Origin: JAAYDF01 sp964511155
GTDB taxonomy: Bacteria; Planctomycetota; Phycisphaerae; UBA1845; PWPN01
Assembly: GCA_964511155.1 (NCBI GenBank)
Contig: CAZEEJ010000044.1
Location: forward strand, 1-32,807
Direction of reading: 5' to 3'
DNA length: 32,807 nucleotides
The stretch's first letter is position 1; each line of letters starts with the position of its first letter. This document shows positions 8,311-14,541 of the stretch, in pieces. Position numbers and translations under genes: made by a program. A model generated the notes under the pieces. The model made no database searches. It was given only the letters and a program-made list of their open reading frames with translations, and was not told the DNA's origin.

Positions 8311-10800
8311 TCACAGGACGCTATCCGGGCAGACCCGCAGTTCTTGAAGGCGGCGGTAGAATGTAGCTCGGCTGATCCCGAGCAAACGAGCGGCGGTCGT
8401 GCGACGACCGCTCGCGGCGCGCAGCGCGGCCAGCAAACGGGCTCTCGGATCCTCCGGCGAGGCCGTTGCCGAGGAATCCAGGGTGCGAGGGGCGAGCAGT
8501 TCCGGCGGCAGCGCCTCGACCTGAATCACTGGGCCCTTCGATGCGATACAGGCCGATTCGATTGCGCTCTGCACTTCACGCACGTTACCCGGCCAATCAT
8601 ATTCCACCAGCTTTCGCATGGCCTCGTCGCTCACCGATAACGGCGGCTTGTTGATCCGTTGCGCCGTCTCTCTCAAGAACACATCGACCAGCACGGGGAT
8701 ATCGTCCCGACGGTCACGCAGCGGAGGGATCGTGATGCGGGCGACACGGATCCGATAGAGCAGATCCTTTCGGAACTTGCCGATCCGGACAAGTTCGTCC
8801 AGGTCCTGATGGGTGGCGGCAATGACTCGAACATCAATCCGGCGGGGCGTGGACTCACCGAGCCGGGTGATCTCCCTCTCCTGGAGTACCCGGAGCAGAT
8901 TGGTCTGCATACCCAGCGGGAGATCGCCGATCTCATCTAAAAACACCGTTCCGCCGTTGGCTGTCTCGAATACCCCCCGATGGTCGGCGACCGCGCCGGT
9001 AAAGGCGCCCCGCTTATGGCCAAAAAGCTGGCTGCCGATCAACGACTCGGTCAGCCCCGCGCAGTTGACGGGGATACAGGCTCTGTTGGATCGCGGTCCT
9101 GCAGCATGGATGGCCTGGGCAACCCGCTCCTTGCCCGTACCCGTTTCGCCCTCGATCAGTACGGTGGCGCCAACCGCCGCCAGGTCCAGGATCTGCTGGT
9201 GGATCGACTGCAGGGCCAAGCTTCCGCCATCGAGATGCCGCGCGCCCTGGCCCTTGTTCACTTTGCGGCGCAAATCGTGCATCTCGGTCAGATCCTGGAA
9301 AAAGCAGATTTTTCGTGCTCCATCCCGCGGATCGTCGAGAATGTCCACCTCCATTAAGCGCTGATGACCCTCCTCCGGGCCAACGCGAACGTGGAGCTTG
9401 GATCTCTCGTCACGTGGGCGCGCCGCCATGGCCTTGAGCGCTGCCTTCTCCGCCGGCTGGAAAGGACACATCTCCGTCCAATGGCCCCCCATGGCGCTCT
9501 CCGCCGTGCGGCCCAGGGAATGCTCGCAACTCTTGTTTGCATACGTCACGCGGCCCTCGTGATCCGTCAGCACGATTGCCTGCGGTAACTGATCGAGGAT
9601 CAACAGGAGATCCTCGTGGTGCTTCCTCATGGCACGGGCGATGCCCGCCCGCTTTGCCTCGGCACGTTTGTGCTCGGTGATGTCTCTGGAAATCCCCATG
9701 ACCCCCACGGGATTGCCCTGTGCGTCGCACAACAAGGAAGCTTCGAGCTGCGCGATAAAGGTCGCACCACTCTTGGTCCGATGGACGATCTCGCCTTCAA
9801 ACAGCCCCGTGCTCTGGATGCTCTCGTGAACTCTGCAAGCTTCCTCCGGTTTCGCGTAGAGCATCTGGACAGGCCGGCCGATCACCTCATCTGCGGAGTA
9901 ACCCATCGCCCTTTCGGCAGCCGGATTGAAGACCATGATCCGGCGATCCTGGTTGGACGAGATGATGATGTCCGGCGAGCTATCGAGCACACTGTGAAAG
10001 TAGTCGCTCGTTCGCTTCAGAGCGGCCTCGTCTCGCTTGCGCTCGCTCTGGTCAACATGGATTCCCACAATCCGGGTAACCGGACCGGTCGCCTCGCGTC
10101 GGACGGGAAAGCCCCGCGAAAGAATCTCCAGGTAATGGCCGCCTTTGTGCCGGAGGCGAAACTCCATGTGGTATTCGCGCCCGTTTCGCCTGACGGCTTC
10201 GACGATCTCGAGTGCCCTCGTCTTGTCCTCGGGGTGCAGAAGCCGCTTCCAGGCACTGACGTGCTGCTCGAGTTCGCCTTCGGTGTAACCGAGCATCGCC
10301 TGGTAACTGGGAGAGTACCAAACGGCATCCGTCTCCAGGTTCCAGTCCCAGACTCCGTCCCGGGTAGCGCGAAGGGCGAGGGTCAGCCGTTCCTCGCTTT
10401 CTTGCAGAGCCCGGGCGATCCTGGAGTGGGCCAGCGCGTAGCGGACAGACCACTCCAATCTTGCCGGCGTGAGCTGTCGCTTGTCCAGACAATCCCAGAC
10501 ACCCACCGCCGCGGCTTGGGCCTCGAAATCCACGTTGTCCCGGCCAACGAGAAGGATGATCGGAGCGGTGTGCCCCCTCGCCCGGGCAGTTTTGACGATC
10601 TTGAGCGCTTCCTCCCCGCAGGTCTGACAGTCGATCAGGCAGACATCATGGCCGTTCCTTGCCAAGCGGTCAGCGGCATCCTGCAAGACGCCGGCGTATT
10701 CGAGGACCAGCCCTGTCTTCTGAACGTCGACTGCCATGTCGCCGGCGAGGATGTTCGCCCCATCACCCACCCAAAGTAGCCTTGCTTGTTGTGGTCGCAT
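8311..10800 (-). CDS. PAS-domain sigma-54-dependent transcriptional activator
   Basis: 829 aa. Order of domains: receiver-like N-terminus (about 1-125, with Asp13, Asp57 in LIDCQ and a Lys in LDKRQ, so possibly phosphorylatable); three PAS segments (about 137-255, 262-380, 395-510), the first two ending in PAC-like HVDQSERKRDE and SRDITEHKR; an intact AAA+ domain with Walker A GETGTGKE (551-558), GAFTGA (598-603), Walker B GGTVFLDEI (616-624) and GNVREV sensor II; and a Fis-type helix-turn-helix near the C-terminus (RTTAARLLGISRATFYRRL). This is the known build of bacterial enhancer-binding proteins that open sigma-54 promoters using ATP. The PAS domains suggest a small-molecule, redox or light input; no histidine kinase is adjacent. 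It is the likely activator of the TGTCTC-linked genes. The ATG at 10800 has only a weak ribosome site. Confidence 0.92.
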   Translation of the reverse strand: MRPQQARLLWVGDGANILAGDMAVDVQKTGLVLEYAGVLQDAADRLARNGHDVCLIDCQTCGEEALKIVKTARARGHTAPIILLVGRDNVDFEAQAAAVGVWDCLDKRQLTPARLEWSVRYALAHSRIARALQESEERLTLALRATRDGVWDWNLETDAVWYSPSYQAMLGYTEGELEQHVSAWKRLLHPEDKTRALEIVEAVRRNGREYHMEFRLRHKGGHYLEILSRGFPVRREATGPVTRIVGIHVDQSERKRDEAALKRTSDYFHSVLDSSPDIIISSNQDRRIMVFNPAAERAMGYSADEVIGRPVQMLYAKPEEACRVHESIQSTGLFEGEIVHRTKSGATFIAQLEASLLCDAQGNPVGVMGISRDITEHKRAEAKRAGIARAMRKHHEDLLLILDQLPQAIVLTDHEGRVTYANKSCEHSLGRTAESAMGGHWTEMCPFQPAEKAALKAMAARPRDERSKLHVRVGPEEGHQRLMEVDILDDPRDGARKICFFQDLTEMHDLRRKVNKGQGARHLDGGSLALQSIHQQILDLAAVGATVLIEGETGTGKERVAQAIHAAGPRSNRACIPVNCAGLTESLIGSQLFGHKRGAFTGAVADHRGVFETANGGTVFLDEIGDLPLGMQTNLLRVLQEREITRLGESTPRRIDVRVIAATHQDLDELVRIGKFRKDLLYRIRVARITIPPLRDRRDDIPVLVDVFLRETAQRINKPPLSVSDEAMRKLVEYDWPGNVREVQSAIESACIASKGPVIQVEALPPELLAPRTLDSSATASPEDPRARLLAALRAASGRRTTAARLLGISRATFYRRLQELRVCPDSVL

Positions 10801-11201
10801 AGTTCATGTTACCTGCGGACATCCTCCATGACGTCGGTTGTGATTAGTGGTTGTGTCCACGGTGGCTCCTGCCCGATCTACGACCGCTGGGCGTACTCCA
10901 ACCGACACGCTGGATTGCGTGCAGAATCAGCTTCTGAGGTACCGAGCAAACCTGCTTCCCTGTCTGCACCGAACCGCTGCAAAACTTCCGCCTCCCGAGT
11001 CCGTGCTCCCGCTGAGAAAGAAGTTCTCGGCGGCAGCGCGTGTACCCGGATTAAGACTTATTGCGTTTGCCAGTCCATCGCTGGTCGGCCAGACGCCCAC
11101 AGGTATCCTGTACGTTCCGCAGTCACACGGCAGCCTCGGGGGAGATGATGCTGCACTGACTGATCCGCGCAACCAGCCGAAGCTGCGTCGAACGTTCTGG
11201 G

Positions 11202-11215
11202 GAGACAGTTGTCTC
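11202..11215. promoter_or_regulatory. GAGACA-GT-TGTCTC palindrome U4
   Basis: GAGACA (11202-11207) and TGTCTC (11210-11215) face each other with a 2-nt spacer. It uses the same hexamers as the other clusters but in everted order. It lies 400 nt upstream of the intact activator gene and could serve its autoregulation. Confidence 0.4.
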
Positions 11216-11643
11216 AAGCCATTGCCCTATTATTGGCCGTCTACAGCCATCTGTCCAGCCAATCCTCGCCAACAGCCGAAAATTCTCGCTTCGCTTGGCA
11301 GGTAGACGGCCTTTTTGGCGCCCATTTGCTGATCCTGTTGTCGCGAACAGCCACTTGCGGGGTGCCCCATATTGCGATCGCAGGGCAGACAAGGGGCCTG
11401 CATTAGGCAACGGCACCTGAGACAACACTCGGCGAAATGGCACTGGGGCAGCGTTTCGGCGGGAAGACCAAGGCGCGGATAACCGAGGGGGTCGCCACGG
11501 AGTTGGCAGCCTGCGGAGCTGCCGTCCATGCGTTGGTTCACCGGCCTGGCCCGTTTCACGCTGGGGGCGAAAGGGGCAGCAGGCCAACTACCGAGCCCGA
11601 CACGGCGGAGAACGCCTTAGAGTGCGTCCTAAGACCCTGTAGC

Positions 11644-11687
11644 GGCGGCCCCCCGTGGCCGCCGGGCACCGGCGAGACGCCGGTGCC
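11644..11687. repeat. Double GC-rich palindrome (GTGTGGCACCGGCG family)
   Basis: Two adjacent hairpins: GGCGGCC/GGCCGCC (11644-11650 and 11657-11663) and GGCACCGGCG/CGCCGGTGCC (11665-11674 and 11678-11687, loop AGA). The same two palindromes recur next to each other at 22055-22109, and a longer form of the second at 20219-20268 and 20661-20710, so this is a dispersed intergenic repeat. Lying 26 nt past the stop of the lipoprotein gene at 11713, it may also act as a terminator. Confidence 0.7.
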
Positions 11688-11712
11688 ACACCGGTTTCAG
11701 GCTGCACTCTTA

Positions 11713-12228
11713 TCAGTTCCTCGGCACAAGCGACTTGGCGTTCTCGGCGAGCTTGGCCGCATCCAAGGCATTTCGGGCCGCGGCGATGCGCTCCGGCAGA
11801 GGCGCGGGAAGCGTGTTGATTCTGGCCTCGAGGCTGGCCAACAGCTTCTCGGCATCCCCGAGTTTCCCGTCCTTTATCGCCTGCATGAGCTTGTCGAGTT
11901 GGGACTGGGCCTCTTTGGCAGCCTTTTCTTTGATCAGGGCGGCGGCTTGGTCTGCTTCCGCCCCCGCCTCGGGCTTGGCGACGGGCTCGAGCGCGGCGGC
12001 GCCATCGGAGGCTGATTCCTGAGCCTGCTCCTCAATCTGAGCCGCGGGCTCTGACGGCCCTCCGGTGATGCCATCGGCTTCCGGGGATCCCGGGGGCGAT
12101 GCGGGGATCCTGATGTTCGCGGCGTCGCCTTCGCCCGATGGCGGCACGGACTTCTCGGTTTCTTTGCTGCAGCCGACGAGCAGGGTCGAGGAGAGGAGGA
12201 TGGCGGCCAAGCTGTTCAGGTATCGCAT
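11713..12228 (-). CDS. Small helical lipoprotein
   Basis: 171 aa. The signal peptide MRYLNSLAAILL... ends in LVGC (Cys20). A Pro/Glu/Ala-rich linker (about 22-95) precedes a charged, Ala-rich, likely helical or coiled-coil segment (about 95-165, with AALIKEKAAKEAQSQL). AAGGAAG lies just upstream of the ATG. It follows DUF11 gene 3 by 120 nt on the same strand and takes the place occupied by lipoproteins behind the other two DUF11 genes, although its sequence is not visibly related to them. A periplasmic spacer or envelope-tether role is possible but not shown. Confidence 0.75.
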   Translation of the reverse strand: MRYLNSLAAILLSSTLLVGCSKETEKSVPPSGEGDAANIRIPASPPGSPEADGITGGPSEPAAQIEEQAQESASDGAAALEPVAKPEAGAEADQAAALIKEKAAKEAQSQLDKLMQAIKDGKLGDAEKLLASLEARINTLPAPLPERIAAARNALDAAKLAENAKSLVPRN

Positions 12229-12348
12229 GGTTCTTCCTTTCTGAGAAGAGCAGAGGGCTTAGGGGCTGCGGAGATGAGGAGTCTGTTCCACATGCTTCGG
12301 CCCCGCTGTTTGCTGCTTCATCAAGTTGCCACTCGCGTCCACGCTCCA

Positions 12349-13890
12349 TCAGTAGATGTGCGTGCTCTCGGTTTCCTCCACAGGGGTAGCCAGCATGTCA
12401 CTGGTCAGCGAGGTCTTAAACCGCACATCGCCCGTCGCCGTCCCCTTCACCACCACATGGAAGACCGCCTTGGCCTTGGGCGCCAAAACGGGCAGAGGCG
12501 CAAAGGTGATGATGTTGCCATCCAGGGTATACCTGGTCGGCCCCTCGGCGGAAACAAAACTCAACTCCGCCGGGAGGGTGCACTGGATACGAACGTTGGT
12601 GTCGTCGGCCGTACCCTGGTTGATGACCGTGATCACGTAGGTTTCATTTGCCGCGACCTCAATGGGATCAGCCACATCGACCACCTCCAGGAGAATCGCC
12701 GCAACGCCCTTGACCTCGGTGCTCGCCTGAGCTCTGGCGTCCGCACAATAGGCGGTGACCACGGCCTCATCCGCTATTCTCCCCACCCTCCGGCCGACGA
12801 GCACGACTTCCACCGTCTTGGACGCGCCCGGCGCCAGCGTCCCCAGGGCCCATGTCACCTTGCCCTCCGCGAACTGCCCGTTGCCGCTGGCCTTGACGAA
12901 CTCCCCAACACCCGAAATGGTATCCACCAGGATGACATCCCTCGCCGGTACGTCTCCCGTGTTCGCCACGGTCAGGGTGTACTCGGCGGGCCGGCCGATG
13001 AACCGCGTGTCAGGTCCGCGCTTGCTTAGGGTCAGTGTGGGCTTGCGCACCGTAGCCTCGGCGCTGGCCTTGGCCGTCATGCCCCCGGATTCCGTCGCGG
13101 TGGCCTCGTTTGTGAAAACGCCGGTACGTCCGGACCTGGCCTGAAAAGTAAAACCCTGAGACTCCCCGGGCCTCAGCGTGCCGACGTTAAACGCGACGAT
13201 TCCCGTACCCGTATCCGTCTGCCAGCCTTCCGGAAGCGGGTCGGTGATTCGCACACCCTGCATCGTGCCGGTGCCGGTGTTGGTCACCACCAGTTTGACG
13301 GGGATCGGATCGCAGACCATGACTTCGGTGGGCACGATCTTGGTCAGCACCAGTTTCGGTTCAACCACACGCGTGGTCGCGCAAAGGCCGGCATTGAATG
13401 TAACCGTCGCGCACCAGGTCAGTTCATCCGGGCGATCGGTCGAGCCAAGGACTCGAATCACGGCTCGGCCTCCGGCGGGAAACGCCCTATAGCGCCAAAC
13501 AGCCGCGTTGCCTTCCCGGCTTGTCGGCTCTGGCGTAATCGTTACAGATTTGAAAGCCGCAGGAAGCTGCTCGGTCAACACGATGTCGTCCAGCGTCGAG
13601 TGGGTCAGGTTCGTGAGTGTGATGTCATAGCCGAAGGTGGTGCCTCGACGGATCTCGACCGGAGCGGCTCGCTCCAGCAGGATGATACTCGTGGCCCGGT
13701 CACCCGTAGGGAACGCCTTCTCAACGCGAGCGACCGCAGCCTCACTCGGTGCCGAGGAGATCCCTGCTTCCGTGGCCCCGGTGGGCGTCGTATTCTGAGG
13801 TGGGGCCTGGGCACTGGCAATCTGGATCAGTACCAACACCAGAAGGGCCATCACTCGTCGGCCCGCCAATACGCTGGACTGTGAAACCAT
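12349..13890 (-). CDS. Exported DUF11-repeat surface protein 3
   Basis: 513 aa. A signal peptide (MVSQSSVLAGRR then a hydrophobic run ending ASAQA, about residues 1-28) precedes four DUF11 repeats (about 75-178, 180-283, 285-393, 397-513). It aligns along its whole length with the protein at 188-1684, including AFPTGDRATSI, the CDPIPVKLVVTNTGTG segment and the C-terminal ETESTHIY. The start is uncertain: ATG at 13890 has AGGAAGG 12 nt upstream, while ATG at 13902 touches that site and is too close; the frame stays open to 14016. A structural surface role is inferred. Candidate promoter 14167-14185 and TGTCTC sites 14279-14316 lie upstream, and a lipoprotein gene follows. Confidence 0.9.
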   Translation of the reverse strand: MVSQSSVLAGRRVMALLVLVLIQIASAQAPPQNTTPTGATEAGISSAPSEAAVARVEKAFPTGDRATSIILLERAAPVEIRRGTTFGYDITLTNLTHSTLDDIVLTEQLPAAFKSVTITPEPTSREGNAAVWRYRAFPAGGRAVIRVLGSTDRPDELTWCATVTFNAGLCATTRVVEPKLVLTKIVPTEVMVCDPIPVKLVVTNTGTGTMQGVRITDPLPEGWQTDTGTGIVAFNVGTLRPGESQGFTFQARSGRTGVFTNEATATESGGMTAKASAEATVRKPTLTLSKRGPDTRFIGRPAEYTLTVANTGDVPARDVILVDTISGVGEFVKASGNGQFAEGKVTWALGTLAPGASKTVEVVLVGRRVGRIADEAVVTAYCADARAQASTEVKGVAAILLEVVDVADPIEVAANETYVITVINQGTADDTNVRIQCTLPAELSFVSAEGPTRYTLDGNIITFAPLPVLAPKAKAVFHVVVKGTATGDVRFKTSLTSDMLATPVEETESTHIY

Positions 13891-14166
13891 GTGACCAACC
13901 ATCCTTCCTGAGAGCAGATCCCGCAGCAACAGTCTCAGCTTGCCGTCGACTGCCGCGGGGCTTCCGAGGCATGGACGTGTGTTCCCTGTGACCCTACGCC
14001 TGCCCGGGGGCGTCACGAGCAGGGCGCAAAAGACCGTTTGCCGTCATGACGCCCGCGCGAGGACGTCAACTCGTCCGGCGGATGACCCGCTGCCAACTGC
14101 AGGCCCCGGAAGCCGTGGCATGGAGCCTGAGCCTGCACGGCCGAGGCCGGTTCCTCGGGCAGAAGT

Positions 14167-14185
14167 TCTTCATCTTCCGTGCCAA
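14167..14185 (-). promoter_or_regulatory. Candidate sigma-54-like -24/-12 element P4
   Basis: On the minus strand TTGGCACGGAAGATGAAGA. Its first 16 bases are identical to the element at 8135-8153. It is 94 nt from the nearest TGTCTC and about 275 nt before the DUF11 gene 3 start. Confidence 0.6.
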
Positions 14186-14278
14186 TTGGCCCCAAGCCAG
14201 CAATTCCCGAACCACCGGGGCTTGCCGGCAAGGGGGGGGCCAAGCAAGGTGAGTGTGACACCGGGGCAAAGCCCCAAG

Positions 14279-14316
14279 TGTCTCAGAAGTGTCTCAGACG
14301 CGCAACACGCGAGACA
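14279..14316. promoter_or_regulatory. TGTCTC/TGTCTC/GAGACA enhancer-like site U5
   Basis: TGTCTCA at 14279-14285 and again at 14290-14296 (11 nt apart, one helical turn), then GAGACA at 14311-14316, 21 nt after the second TGTCTC. The 21-nt inverted pair has the same geometry as at 6809-6835 and 8276-8302. Confidence 0.6.
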
Positions 14317-14370
14317 TTGTCGGCTCAGACGGCCCGGCCCTGGCGGGTAGAGCGTGTGGGCGGAGTCGGG

Positions 14371-14541
14371 TTAGGTCCCGGCCATGATCGCCCGCAACAC
14401 TCGACGCTGGGGCAAGCCCCGGGGAATGCGACGCAATGTTCGCTTCTCGGCGGGCGTCAGATGCTGTTTGACGAACAGATCACGGCGGTTCAACAGATCG
14501 GCGCCCTGCCTGCCGACCCGGCTCAGCGAAAGCCTGATCAT
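14371..14541 (-). pseudogene. Transposase remnant (internal fragment)
   Basis: A 56-aa open frame, MIRLSLSRVGRQGADLL... to ...LRAIMAGT. The stretch DLFVKQHLTPAEKRTLRRI then RGLPQRRVLRAIM resembles an internal part of DDE transposases common in planctomycete genomes, where it normally continues into EVYRLFDRR-like sequence. Here it stops at once and has no catalytic residues. Its ATG overlaps the stop of the glycosidase gene by one base, so the glycosidase end may itself abut an old insertion. The family assignment is from memory of such sequences and is not certain. No terminal inverted repeats were recognised. Confidence 0.45.

Larger units (their letters stand above)
10801..11712. other. 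Long gap upstream of the PAS activator
   Basis: 912 nt with no gene I can support; open frames here have low-complexity or unfamiliar composition and no ribosome sites. It holds a GAGACA/TGTCTC palindrome (11202-11215), a lone GAGACA (11419-11424) and a double GC-rich hairpin (11644-11687). A weak -24/-12-like match with a good TTTGCT -12 box lies near 10945-10960 on the minus strand, and another poor one (CTGGCA) near 11057-11073. Confidence 0.5.
13891..14370. other. Regulatory gap before DUF11 gene 3
   Basis: About 480 nt without a supported gene. It contains a leader of about 275 nt, the best candidate -24/-12 element (14167-14185) and the TGTCTC/GAGACA cluster (14279-14316). A run of nine G lies at about 14232-14240. 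Confidence 0.6.

Noticed and set aside
11438..11452. TGGCAC-N7-GC, a good sigma-54-type match on the plus strand
   Set aside because: It points toward the 3' end of the minus-strand lipoprotein gene and no plus-strand gene follows. It would only make an antisense RNA; probably chance, although a GAGACA lies 14 nt upstream.
11123..11587. 154-aa minus-strand open frame in the long gap
   Set aside because: Pro/Arg/Ser-rich sequence without domain or ribosome site; the TGTCTC palindrome lies inside it. Treated as non-coding.
13891..14016. 42-codon upstream extension of DUF11 gene 3
   Set aside because: It would put an Arg-rich stretch before the signal peptide, and the ribosome site AGGAAGG lies inside it, so the start near 13890 is preferred.
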